A stretch of DNA of 64,000 nt from Scandinavium sp002470465. GTDB taxonomy: Bacteria; Pseudomonadota; Gammaproteobacteria; Enterobacterales; Enterobacteriaceae. How positions within the stretch are numbered: position 1 is the first letter of the stretch; each line of letters opens with the position of its first letter. Under the pieces are notes generated by a model. The model made no database searches, had not been told where the DNA came from, and saw only the letters and a list, made by a program, of their open reading frames with translations. Shown in pieces: positions 39,875 through 48,472 of the stretch. The stretch lies in assembly GCF_040750395.1 (NCBI RefSeq), contig NZ_JBFLVD010000011.1:248001-312000 (forward strand), given 5' to 3'. A program made the translations under genes and the position numbers.

Positions 39875-41164
39875 ATGGCCTTTTCTCAAGCGGTCAGCGG
39901 CCTGAACGCTGCTGCCACCAATCTCGACGTGATTGGCAACAACATTGCCAACTCCGCGACCTACGGTTTCAAAGCCGGTACCGCTTCGTTCGCCGATATG
40001 TTTGCCGGCTCCAAAGTGGGTCTGGGCGTGAAAGTGGCAGGTATCACCCAGGACTTCAACGACGGCACCACGACCAGCACCGGTCGCGCGCTGGACGTGG
40101 CAATTAGCCAGAACGGCTTCTTCCGCCTGGTGGACAGCAACGGCTCCGTTTACTACAGCCGCAACGGCCAGTTCAAGCTGGACGAAAACCGTAACCTGGT
40201 GAACATGCAGGGCCTGCAGCTGACCGGCTATCCGGCCACCGGCACGCCGCCGACCATCCAGCAGGGCGCAAACCCGGTAGGGTTAAGCATTCCAAACACG
40301 CTGATGGCGGCAAAAGCCACCACCACGGGATCTATGCAGATCAACCTGAACTCCACGGACGCCGTTCCGTCGACAGCGCCGTTCGATGCTACCGATGCGG
40401 ATACCTACAACAAGAAAGGCACCGTGACGGTGTTTGACTCTCAGGGTAACTCCCATGACGTCAATCTGTATTACGTAAAGACCGCAGACAATAAATGGGA
40501 TGTCTATACCCAGGATTCCAGCGTAGCAGGTGCAAAGGCGGTCAAAGCCGCGCAAATGAGCTTTAGCGACAATGGAACGCTGGATACCGTTACGGGTTAT
40601 ACCTACCAGCTTTCCGATCCAGCAGACCCGGCCAGCGAGAAGGTACCGGTTCTGAATGCCACGGCTAATGCTCAACCCGCTTTCGATATTGCTCTGGCGG
40701 GCTTGAACGGGTCGGCAAGCGGCAGCTTCACGCTAAGCCTCGCCAACTCCATGCAGCAGAACACCGGCTCCAACGACATCGTGGCGACTAACCAGAACGG
40801 CTATAAGCCTGGCAACCTGGTGAGCTACCAGATCAACGATGACGGCACCGTGGTCGGCAACTACTCCAACGAACAGACCCAGTTGCTGGGGCAGATCACG
40901 CTCGCTAACTTTGCCAACAACGAAGGGCTGCAGTCCGAAGGCGATAACGTCTGGTCGGCAACGCAGTCTTCCGGCGTCGCGCTGCTCGGCACCGCAGGCA
41001 CCGGCAACTTCGGCACCCTGACCAACGGCGCGCTGGAAGCCTCGAACGTCGATCTGAGCAAAGAACTGGTGAACATGATTGTCGCGCAGCGTAACTACCA
41101 GTCGAACGCGCAGACCATCAAGACCCAGGATCAGATCCTCAACACCCTGGTTAACCTGCGCTAA
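39875..41164 (+). CDS. flgE: FlgE, flagellar hook protein (long variant)
   Basis: 429 aa, longer than E. coli (402) and Salmonella (403). N-terminal NAAATNLDVIGNNIANSATYGFK and C-terminal ELVNMIVAQRNYQSNAQTIKTQDQILNTLVNL are the conserved D0 coiled coils. The extra residues are in the middle, domain D1-D2 region (about 150-330), which is outward-facing and varies among species. It forms the curved hook. The domain is normally conserved for bending; length change should affect only the exposed part. Confidence 0.96.
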   Translation: MAFSQAVSGLNAAATNLDVIGNNIANSATYGFKAGTASFADMFAGSKVGLGVKVAGITQDFNDGTTTSTGRALDVAISQNGFFRLVDSNGSVYYSRNGQFKLDENRNLVNMQGLQLTGYPATGTPPTIQQGANPVGLSIPNTLMAAKATTTGSMQINLNSTDAVPSTAPFDATDADTYNKKGTVTVFDSQGNSHDVNLYYVKTADNKWDVYTQDSSVAGAKAVKAAQMSFSDNGTLDTVTGYTYQLSDPADPASEKVPVLNATANAQPAFDIALAGLNGSASGSFTLSLANSMQQNTGSNDIVATNQNGYKPGNLVSYQINDDGTVVGNYSNEQTQLLGQITLANFANNEGLQSEGDNVWSATQSSGVALLGTAGTGNFGTLTNGALEASNVDLSKELVNMIVAQRNYQSNAQTIKTQDQILNTLVNLR

Positions 41165-41184
41165 GCGCCTGACGGGACGGCTTT

Positions 41185-41943
41185 ATGGATCACGCGATAT
41201 ATACCGCGATGGGCGCGGCAAGCCAGACGATGGAGATGCAGGGGGTGACCGCAAGCAACCTCGCCAACGCCTCCACGCCAGGCTTTCGCGCTCAACTGAC
41301 CGCGCTGCGTGCGGTGCCGGTCAACGGCGAAACGTATCAGACCCGTACGCTGGTGACCGCCTCTACGCCGGGCGCTGACATGACGCCCGGCCAGCTGGAC
41401 TACACCGGACGCCCGCTCGATGTGGCCTTACAACAGGACGGCTGGCTGGCGGTGCAAACGGCCGATGGCGCTGAAGGCTACACCCGCAACGGCGGCATTC
41501 AGGTATCGTCCACCGGGCAGCTCACCATTCAGGGCCTGCCAGTCATGGGTGACGGCGGCGGTGCGGTGACGGTTCCGGAGGGGTCACAGATAACCATCGG
41601 CGCTGACGGCACGGTGTCTGCGCTGAATCCCGGCGACCCGGCAAACACCATTTCGCCAGTGGCAAAACTGAAGCTGGTCAAAGCCGCGGATAACGAGGTG
41701 ACTCGCGGTGACGACGGGATGTTCCGTCTGACTGCGGCAGCGCAGGCCACGCGTGGTCAGACGTTGCAGTCCGATCCGACTATCCGCCTGCAGTCTGGCG
41801 TGCTGGAAGGCAGCAACGTTAAACCGGTGGCGGCGATGGCGGACATGATTGCCAGCTCCCGACGTTTCGAAATGCAGATGAAGGTAATCAGCAGCGTGGA
41901 TGACAACGCTTCGAAAGCCAATCAGCTGTTATCCATGAGCTAG
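41185..41943 (+). CDS. flgF: FlgF, flagellar proximal rod protein
   Basis: 252 aa (E. coli 251). N-terminal ASNLANASTPGFRAQLTAL and C-terminal VKPVAAMADMIASSRRFEMQMKVISSVDDNASKANQLL. Joins FlgB/FlgC to FlgG. The ribosome binding site is a modest GGGACGG; 20 bp follow flgE. Confidence 0.96.
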   Translation: MDHAIYTAMGAASQTMEMQGVTASNLANASTPGFRAQLTALRAVPVNGETYQTRTLVTASTPGADMTPGQLDYTGRPLDVALQQDGWLAVQTADGAEGYTRNGGIQVSSTGQLTIQGLPVMGDGGGAVTVPEGSQITIGADGTVSALNPGDPANTISPVAKLKLVKAADNEVTRGDDGMFRLTAAAQATRGQTLQSDPTIRLQSGVLEGSNVKPVAAMADMIASSRRFEMQMKVISSVDDNASKANQLLSMS

Positions 41944-41957
41944 ACACAGGAAAAAAC

Positions 41958-42740
41958 ATGATCAGTTCATTATGGATTGCCAAAACCGGCCTCGACGCCC
42001 AGCAAACCAACATGGACGTTATCGCCAACAACCTGGCGAACGTCAGCACCAACGGCTTCAAGCGTCAGCGTGCGGTATTTGAAGATCTGCTGTATCAGAC
42101 CGTGCGCCAGCCTGGCGCGCAGTCGTCCGAGCAGACAACGCTGCCTTCTGGCCTGCAAATCGGTACCGGTGTTCGCCCGGTAGCGACCGAGCGTATCCAC
42201 ACGCAGGGTAACCTGTCGCAGACCGACAACAGCAAGGACGTGGCCATCAAAGGTGAAGGTTTCTTCCAGGTGCTGCTGCCGGACGGGACTTCTGCTTACA
42301 CGCGTGACGGGTCGTTCCAGGTCGATCAGAACGGCCAGCTGGTGACGGCGGGTGGCTATCAGGTGCAGCCAGCGATCACCATTCCGACGAATACCCTGAG
42401 CATTACCGTCGGGCGTGATGGCGTGGTGAGCGTTACTCAGCAGGGGCAAACTAACCCGGTACAGGTCGGTCAGCTGAACCTGACCACCTTTATGAATGAT
42501 TCAGGCCTGGAGAGCATCGGTGAGAACCTCTACACCGAAACACAGGCTTCCGGCGCGCCGAACGACACGACGCCCGGACTGAACGGCGCGGGCCTGCTTT
42601 ACCAGGGTTATGTTGAAACCTCTAACGTCAACGTGGCGGAAGAATTGGTCAATATGATTCAGGTACAGCGCGCGTATGAGATCAACAGCAAAGCGGTGTC
42701 CACCACCGACCAGATGCTGCAGAAACTCACTCAGCTGTAA
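41958..42740 (+). CDS. flgG: FlgG, flagellar distal rod protein
   Basis: 260 aa, as in E. coli. N-terminal DAQQTNMDVIANNLANVSTNGFKRQRAVFEDLLYQ and C-terminal ELVNMIQVQRAYEINSKAVSTTDQMLQKL. It builds the distal rod that passes through the P and L rings. AGGAAA precedes the ATG. A strong hairpin with U tract follows its stop. Confidence 0.97.
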   Translation: MISSLWIAKTGLDAQQTNMDVIANNLANVSTNGFKRQRAVFEDLLYQTVRQPGAQSSEQTTLPSGLQIGTGVRPVATERIHTQGNLSQTDNSKDVAIKGEGFFQVLLPDGTSAYTRDGSFQVDQNGQLVTAGGYQVQPAITIPTNTLSITVGRDGVVSVTQQGQTNPVQVGQLNLTTFMNDSGLESIGENLYTETQASGAPNDTTPGLNGAGLLYQGYVETSNVNVAEELVNMIQVQRAYEINSKAVSTTDQMLQKLTQL

Positions 42741-42746
42741 GACGTT

Positions 42747-42776
42747 ACCGGTGCAGATGTCCTGCACCGGTTTTTT
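42747..42776 (+). terminator. Terminator-like hairpin between flgG and flgH
   Basis: ACCGGTGCAG-ATGTC-CTGCACCGGT with TTTTTT; perfect 10-bp stem, 6 bp after the flgG stop and 20 bp before flgH. Its position inside the flg operon suggests attenuation or RNA end protection that lowers flgHIJ expression. Confidence 0.85.
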
Positions 42777-42795
42777 GATTCAGAAGATAAGAGCA

Positions 42796-43494
42796 ATGCA
42801 AAAATCCTCAGCGTTTCGTTATCCGCTTTTCGTGGTCCTGGCCCTGACTCAGGCCGGATGCGCATGGATCCCCTCAAAACCGCTGGTGGAAGGGGCGACA
42901 ACCGCGCAGCCCGTACCCGGCCCGGTGCCGGTGGTCAATGGCTCGATTTTCCAGAGCGCGCAGCCCATTAACTACGGCTATCAGCCGCTGTTTGAAGACC
43001 GTCGTCCGCGCAACATTGGCGATACGCTGACCATCCAGCTGCAGGAAAACGTCAGCGCGTCGAAAAGCTCGTCGGCAAACGCCAGCCGCGATGGCAAAAC
43101 GAATTTCGGCTTCGACACCGTGCCGCGCTATTTGCAGGGCCTGTTTGGCAATGCGCGCGCCGACGTGGAAGCTTCTGGCGGCAACTCCTTTAACGGTAAA
43201 GGAGGGGCCAATGCCAGCAACACCTTCAGCGGTACGCTGACGGTGACGGTCGATCAGGTACTGGCAAACGGTAACCTGCACGTGGTGGGTGAGAAGCAAA
43301 TCGCCATCAACCAGGGAACCGAATTTATTCGCTTCTCCGGCGTCGTCAATCCGCGCACCATCAGCGGCAGCAACACCGTGCCGTCCACGCAGGTGGCGGA
43401 TGCCCGTATCGAATATGTTGGCAACGGCTACATCAATGAAGCGCAGAACATGGGCTGGCTCCAGCGTTTCTTCCTTAACTTATCGCCGATGTAA
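42796..43494 (+). CDS. flgH: FlgH, L-ring lipoprotein
   Basis: 232 aa, as in E. coli. Lipoprotein signal with LTQAGC lipobox (Cys22). Conserved stretches: GDTLTIQLQENVSASKSSSANASRDGK and GSNTVPSTQVADARIEYVGNGYI. It forms the L ring in the outer membrane around the rod. The start ATG at 42796 gives the correct N-terminus; a frame open further upstream overlaps flgG. Confidence 0.95.
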   Translation: MQKSSAFRYPLFVVLALTQAGCAWIPSKPLVEGATTAQPVPGPVPVVNGSIFQSAQPINYGYQPLFEDRRPRNIGDTLTIQLQENVSASKSSSANASRDGKTNFGFDTVPRYLQGLFGNARADVEASGGNSFNGKGGANASNTFSGTLTVTVDQVLANGNLHVVGEKQIAINQGTEFIRFSGVVNPRTISGSNTVPSTQVADARIEYVGNGYINEAQNMGWLQRFFLNLSPM

Positions 43495-43505
43495 CGAGGT
43501 GGAAC

Positions 43506-44603
43506 ATGTTTAAAACACTGGCGGGCATTGCCCTGGTTCTGGTGGCGACCTTCGCCCAGGCCGACCGCATTCGCGACCTCACCAGCGTGCAGGGCGTGCG
43601 GGAAAACTCCCTGATTGGCTATGGCCTGGTGGTGGGCCTTGACGGCACCGGCGACCAGACAACCCAAACGCCGTTTACCACCCAAAGCCTGAACAACATG
43701 CTCTCGCAGCTCGGGATCACCGTGCCGGCGGGCACCAACATGCAGTTGAAAAATGTGGCGGCGGTGATGGTTACCGCCCAGCTTCCGGCGTTTGGCCGTC
43801 AGGGCCAGACCATTGACGTGGTGGTGTCATCGATGGGTAACGCCAAAAGCCTGCGCGGCGGCACGCTGTTAATGACGCCGCTGAAAGGGGTCGACAGCCA
43901 GGTCTATGCGCTGGCGCAGGGGAATATCCTGGTCGGTGGTGCCGGGGCGGCTGCAGGCGGCAGCAGCGTGCAGGTGAACCAGCTGAACGGCGGGCGCATC
44001 ACCGGCGGCGCGACCATTGAACGCGAGCTGCCGAGCCAGTTCGGCGCAGGCAATACCATCAATCTGCAGCTGAACGAAGATGATTTCGGCATGGCTCAGC
44101 AGATTGCCGACACCATCAACCGCCGCGGCGGCTATGGTAACGCCACGGCGCTCGATGCGCGTACCGTGCAGATCCGCGCCTCCAGCGGCGGCAGTAATCA
44201 GGTGCGTTTGCTGGCGGATATTCAGAATCTGGAAGTGGGCGTTACGCCGCAGGATGCGAAAGTAATCATCAACTCCCGTACCGGGTCCGTGGTGATGAAC
44301 CGCGAAGTGACGCTCGACAGCTGTGCGGTAGCGCAGGGTAATCTGTCGGTCACGGTCAACCGTTCCGCACAGGTGAGTCAGCCGGATACGCCGTTTGGCG
44401 GAGGTTCAACGGTGGTGACGCCACAGACGCAGATCGACCTGCGACAGAGCGGCGGCGCGATGCAGAGCATTCGTTCCAGCGCCAATCTGAACAATGTGGT
44501 CCGGGCACTGAACGCGCTGGGCGCATCGCCAATCGAGCTGATGTCGATTCTCCAGTCGATGCAGAGCGCAGGCTGCCTGCGTGCCAAAGTGGAAATTATC
44601 TGA
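43506..44603 (+). CDS. flgI: FlgI, P-ring protein
   Basis: 365 aa, as in E. coli. Signal peptide of about 19 residues (TFAQA-D). It assembles in the periplasm around the rod with FlgA help. Conserved: GVRENSLIGYGLVVGLDGTGDQ, VAAVMVTAQLPAFGRQGQ and the C-terminal ALNALGASPIELMSILQSMQSAGCLRAKVEII. GAGGTGG precedes the ATG. The stop overlaps the flgJ start by one base (TGATG). Confidence 0.97.
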   Translation: MFKTLAGIALVLVATFAQADRIRDLTSVQGVRENSLIGYGLVVGLDGTGDQTTQTPFTTQSLNNMLSQLGITVPAGTNMQLKNVAAVMVTAQLPAFGRQGQTIDVVVSSMGNAKSLRGGTLLMTPLKGVDSQVYALAQGNILVGGAGAAAGGSSVQVNQLNGGRITGGATIERELPSQFGAGNTINLQLNEDDFGMAQQIADTINRRGGYGNATALDARTVQIRASSGGSNQVRLLADIQNLEVGVTPQDAKVIINSRTGSVVMNREVTLDSCAVAQGNLSVTVNRSAQVSQPDTPFGGGSTVVTPQTQIDLRQSGGAMQSIRSSANLNNVVRALNALGASPIELMSILQSMQSAGCLRAKVEII

Positions 44604-45556
44604 TGCTGGGCGACAGCAAGCTGATGGCGAGCGCGGCCTGGGACGCGCAGTCGCTGAACGACCTGAAGGCGAAGGCCGGGAAAGATCCACAGGCAAACTT
44701 AAGGCCAGTGGCCCGGCAGGTCGAGGGTATGTTCGTGCAGATGATGCTGAAAAGCATGCGTGAGGCGCTGCCGAAAGACGGCCTGTTCAGTAGCGATCAG
44801 ACGCGGCTTTACACCAGTATGTACGATCAGCAAATTGCTCAGCAGATGACGGCGGGCAAAGGGCTTGGGCTGGCGGATGAAATGGTCCGCCAGATGACCG
44901 CAGCCCAGGGTGGGCCGAGTGATGCGCCTGCCCAGGTGCCGCTTAAGTTCGATCCTGCAACCGTCACCAGCTATCAAAATTCGGCGCTGACGCAGATGGT
45001 GCGCAAGGCGATGCCGAAAGCTCCGGATGCCAGCGATGCCGCAGACGTGCCGGGCGACAGCCACGACTTCCTCGCCCAGCTTTCCCTTCCGGCAAAACTT
45101 GCCAGTGAGCAGAGCGGGATCCCGCATCACCTGATTCTCGCCCAGGCGGCGCTGGAGTCTGGCTGGGGGCAGCGGCAGATTCGCCGGGAAAACGGCGAGC
45201 CGAGCTTCAACCTCTTCGGGGTGAAAGCGTCGTCCGACTGGAAAGGCAAGGTTACGGAGATCACCACCACCGAATATGAAAATGGGGAGATGAAGAAGGT
45301 GAAAGCCCGTTTCCGCGTTTACGGCTCTTATCTGGAAGCGTTGTCTGATTACGTCGGCCTGCTGACCCGCAACCCGCGCTATGCGGCAGTCACCTCGGCG
45401 GCAACGCCAGAGCAGGGCGCTCAGGCATTGCAAAGAGCAGGTTATGCCACTGACCCGAACTATGCCCGCAAGCTTACGGGGATGATCCAGCAGCTTAAAT
45501 CAATGGGCGAAAAGGTGAGCAAAGCCTACGGCAACGATATCGAAAATCTGTTCTGA
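44603..45556 (+). CDS. flgJ: FlgJ, rod cap with muramidase domain
   Basis: 317 aa (E. coli 313). N-terminal half (about 1-150, FVQMMLKSMREALPKDGLFSSDQTRLYTSMYDQQIAQQM) is the rod-capping domain. C-terminal half (about 160-310) is a glucosaminidase/lysozyme-type domain with catalytic Glu in LAQAALESGWGQR, cutting peptidoglycan so that the rod can grow. Start overlaps flgI stop: translational coupling. Last gene of the operon before the flgKL class 3 promoter. Confidence 0.96.
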   Translation: MLGDSKLMASAAWDAQSLNDLKAKAGKDPQANLRPVARQVEGMFVQMMLKSMREALPKDGLFSSDQTRLYTSMYDQQIAQQMTAGKGLGLADEMVRQMTAAQGGPSDAPAQVPLKFDPATVTSYQNSALTQMVRKAMPKAPDASDAADVPGDSHDFLAQLSLPAKLASEQSGIPHHLILAQAALESGWGQRQIRRENGEPSFNLFGVKASSDWKGKVTEITTTEYENGEMKKVKARFRVYGSYLEALSDYVGLLTRNPRYAAVTSAATPEQGAQALQRAGYATDPNYARKLTGMIQQLKSMGEKVSKAYGNDIENLF

Positions 45557-45562
45557 AACCGC

Positions 45563-45589
45563 TCAAGTTCAGCTGACCGGTGCCGATAA
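45563..45589 (+). promoter_or_regulatory. Sigma-28 promoter of flgKL
   Basis: TCAAGTTC-N11-GCCGATAA: class 3 consensus with exact spacing, 41 bp upstream of the flgK start. It gives flgKL expression after hook completion. Confidence 0.9.
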
Positions 45590-45630
45590 TTCTGGTCAGG
45601 ACTCGTGTCTAAAAGAATAAAGGAACCTCC

Positions 45631-47274
45631 ATGTCCAGTTTAATGAATAGCGCAATGAGCGGCCTCGGTGCGGCTCAGGCGGCGCTGAATACCGTCAGTA
45701 ACAACATCGCCAGCTATAACGTGTCCGGCTATACCCGCCAGACGACGATACTTTCGGCGGCGAACAGTACGCTGGGCGCAGGCGGCTGGGTGGGCAATGG
45801 GGTAACGGTCTCCAGCGTACAGCGCGAGTACAATGCCTTCATCACCAATCAGCTGAACGCGGCGCAGAATCAGAGCAGCGGCCTGACCACGCGCTATCAG
45901 CAGATGTCGAAAATTGACGATTTGATGTCGGACACCACCAACTCCATTTCCGCAACGTTGCAGGATTTCTACGCCAGCCTGCAAACGCTGGTCAGCAATG
46001 CTGAAGATCCGGCCGCGCGTCAGTCTGTACTCGGAAAAGCGCAGGGGCTGGTAAACCAGTTCAAGACCACCGATCAGTATCTGCGCGATCAGGACAAACA
46101 GGTTAACGGCGCGATTGCCTCGTCGGTGGCGCAGATCAACAACTACTCGCAGCAGATTGCGACGCTGAACGACAAAATATCCAAACTGACCGGCGTTGGG
46201 GCGGGAGCTTCGCCTAACGACCTGCTGGACCAGCGCGATCAGCTGGTCAGCCAGCTCAACCAGCTGGTGGGCGTGGAAGTGAACGTGCAGGACGGCGGCA
46301 CGTATAACATCACCATGGCCAACGGTTACAACCTGGTGCAGGGCAGTAATGCTCACCAGCTGGCGGCTGTGCCAAGCAGCGCCGATCCGTCGCGCACCAC
46401 GGTCGCGTACGTTGATAACGTCGCAGGCAATATTGAAATCCCTGAAAAATTGCTGACCACCGGTTCACTCGGCGGTCTGCTGACCTTCCGCTCCCAGGAT
46501 CTCGACCAGACGCGCAATAGCCTGAATCAGATGGCGCAGGCCTTTGCCGATGCATTCAACAAACAGAATGCGCAGGGGATTGATGTCAATGGTGATGTCG
46601 GCGGGAATTTCTTCAATATTGGCGACCCGACAACGCTCAGCAACACTAAAAATACAGGTGATGCCACGCTGAGTGCGAAAATTACCGATAGCACTCAGGT
46701 CCAGGCGACCGACTACAAGGTGAGCTTCGACGGCACCAGCTGGCAGGTGACGCGTCTGTCCGATAACACCCCAGTGACGCCGACGGTCGAAAGCGACGGT
46801 AGCCTGAGTTTTGACGGTCTGAACATCAGCGTCAGCGGCTCGGCGAACAAAAACGACAGCTTCACCGTGAAGCCGGTCGCTAACGCCATCGTCAACATGA
46901 GCGTGGCGCTGAGTGATTCCGGCAAGATTGCGCTGGGCGTTGATGACGCGGAAAGTGGCGAAAGCGATAACCGTAATGGCCAGGCGCTGCTTGACCTGCA
47001 AAACAGTAAGCTGGTGGGCGGCAATAAAACCGTTAACGATGCTTATGCTTCGCTGGTCAGCGACGTGGGGAACAAAACCTCGACGCTGGAAACCAGCAGC
47101 ACCACTCAGGGCAACGTTGTGACGCAGCTTACCAAACAGCAGCAGTCCATTTCCGGCGTTAACCTCGATGAAGAGTACGGCAACCTGCAGCTGTATCAGC
47201 AGTACTATCTGGCGAATGCCCAGGTAATGCAGACCGCCAGCACGCTTTTCGACGCGCTGATCAATATTCGCTAA
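45631..47274 (+). CDS. flgK: FlgK, hook-filament junction protein 1
   Basis: 547 aa, as in E. coli. N-terminal SSLMNSAMSGLGAAQAALNTVSNNIASYNVSGYTRQT and C-terminal GVNLDEEYGNLQLYQQYYLANAQVMQTASTLFDALINIR form the D0 coiled coil. It replaces FlgD at the hook tip and is exported by FlgN. AAGGAACC precedes the ATG. Confidence 0.97.
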   Translation: MSSLMNSAMSGLGAAQAALNTVSNNIASYNVSGYTRQTTILSAANSTLGAGGWVGNGVTVSSVQREYNAFITNQLNAAQNQSSGLTTRYQQMSKIDDLMSDTTNSISATLQDFYASLQTLVSNAEDPAARQSVLGKAQGLVNQFKTTDQYLRDQDKQVNGAIASSVAQINNYSQQIATLNDKISKLTGVGAGASPNDLLDQRDQLVSQLNQLVGVEVNVQDGGTYNITMANGYNLVQGSNAHQLAAVPSSADPSRTTVAYVDNVAGNIEIPEKLLTTGSLGGLLTFRSQDLDQTRNSLNQMAQAFADAFNKQNAQGIDVNGDVGGNFFNIGDPTTLSNTKNTGDATLSAKITDSTQVQATDYKVSFDGTSWQVTRLSDNTPVTPTVESDGSLSFDGLNISVSGSANKNDSFTVKPVANAIVNMSVALSDSGKIALGVDDAESGESDNRNGQALLDLQNSKLVGGNKTVNDAYASLVSDVGNKTSTLETSSTTQGNVVTQLTKQQQSISGVNLDEEYGNLQLYQQYYLANAQVMQTASTLFDALINIR

Positions 47275-47287
47275 GGAGACGTGACGG

Positions 47288-48241
47288 ATGCGTATCAGTA
47301 CCTTAATGATGTACCAGCAGACAATGGGCGGCATTACTAACTCCCAATCTTCCTGGCTGAAATATGGCGAGCAGATGTCCACCGGCCTGCGCGTGAACCG
47401 TCCTTCAGACGATCCTATTGCTGCCTCTCAGGCCGTAGTGCTGTCGCAGGCCCAGGCGCAGACCGCACAGTTTGCTTCTGCCCGCAGCTTTGCCACGCAG
47501 CGTATCTCGCAGGAAACCAACACGCTTTCTTCCGTGACGACTGCCATTCAGACGGCACAGGAAAAAATCGTCTATGCCGGGAACGGCACGCTTAGCGACG
47601 ATGACCGTGCATCGCTGGCGACCGATCTACAGGGTATTCGCGATCAACTGATGAACCTGGCGAACAGCCAGGACGGTAACGGTCGCTATATGTTTGCCGG
47701 GTATAAAACGGACAGCGCGCCGTTTGACTCAGCAACCGGAGCCTATACGGGCGGCACCACTAACGTCGAGCAGCAGGTGGATTCTTCCCGTTCGATGGTC
47801 ATCGGTCATACCGGCGACAAAATTTTCGACGCCGTTACGCCAAATGCGGTGAAGAACCCGGATGGCACGCTGCCGGAACAAAACCTGTTTAAGCTGCTCG
47901 ATAGCGCGATTGCTGCGCTGAAAACGCCGGTGGCAGACGACGATGCCGCACAGGCGACGGCTCAGGCGACCATTGATGAAACCAACCGCGGCCTGCGTAA
48001 TTCACTGAACAACGTGCTGAGCGTGCAGGCAGAAGTGGGTACGCAGCTGAACGAACTTGATAAGCTCAACGCCCTGGGCGATGACCGTAAGCTGAGTCAG
48101 ACTCAGCAGATGAGCGACCTGGTCAATGTGGACTGGAACGCCACCATTTCCAACTACACCATGCAGCAGGCAGCGCTTCAGGCGTCCTACAAAGCCTTTA
48201 CCGATATGCAGGGCATGTCGCTGTTCCAGTTGAATAAATAG
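47288..48241 (+). CDS. flgL: FlgL, hook-filament junction protein 2
   Basis: 317 aa, as in E. coli. Flagellin-type N-terminus (MRISTLMMYQQTMGGI, GLRVNRPSDDPIAASQAVVLSQAQ) and C-terminus (SNYTMQQAALQASYKAFTDMQGMSLFQLN). It sits between FlgK and the filament. AAGGAGACG lies upstream. A strong terminator follows after 40 bp. Confidence 0.97.
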   Translation: MRISTLMMYQQTMGGITNSQSSWLKYGEQMSTGLRVNRPSDDPIAASQAVVLSQAQAQTAQFASARSFATQRISQETNTLSSVTTAIQTAQEKIVYAGNGTLSDDDRASLATDLQGIRDQLMNLANSQDGNGRYMFAGYKTDSAPFDSATGAYTGGTTNVEQQVDSSRSMVIGHTGDKIFDAVTPNAVKNPDGTLPEQNLFKLLDSAIAALKTPVADDDAAQATAQATIDETNRGLRNSLNNVLSVQAEVGTQLNELDKLNALGDDRKLSQTQQMSDLVNVDWNATISNYTMQQAALQASYKAFTDMQGMSLFQLNK

Positions 48242-48281
48242 CCCGGTTTTGAACATGCCCTGAAAAAGCCATGTTCTCTGT

Positions 48282-48316
48282 GCCCGCGCCACTCACCCCG
48301 GCGCGGGCTTTTTTTT
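48282..48316 (+). terminator. Intrinsic terminator of flgL
   Basis: GCCCGCGCC-N9-GGCGCGGGC followed by TTTTTTTT. Confidence 0.92.
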
Positions 48317-48340
48317 ATCTGATTACGGGCGACAAAACGC

Positions 48341-48412
48341 TGCCAGGCGGCGCTGCGCTTACCTGACCTACGGGGGATTTGTAGGCCGGATTAGCGAAGC
48401 GCCATCCGGCAT
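48341..48412. repeat. REP/BIME pair between flgL and rne
   Basis: TGCCAGGCGGCGCTGCGCTTACCTGACCTAC (48341-48371) and GTAGGCCGGATTAGCGAAGCGCCATCCGGCA (48381-48411) are inverted REP units, in the gap between two convergent genes. Confidence 0.88.
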
Positions 48413-48431
48413 CAGGGATGTCTCAGGGCAT

Positions 48432-48455
48432 AAAAAAACCGCCCGAAGGCGGTTT
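48432..48455 (-). terminator. Intrinsic terminator of rne
   Basis: On the minus strand AAACCGCC-TTCG-GGCGGTTT then TTTT: a UUCG-loop hairpin 18 bp after the rne stop. Confidence 0.93.
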
Positions 48456-48472
48456 AGTGAGGCTTTTGTCGC

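Noticed and set aside
46465..47382. 305-codon minus-strand frame opposite flgK/flgL
   Set aside because: Antisense to two well-supported flagellar genes; crosses their junction without any promoter or start signal.
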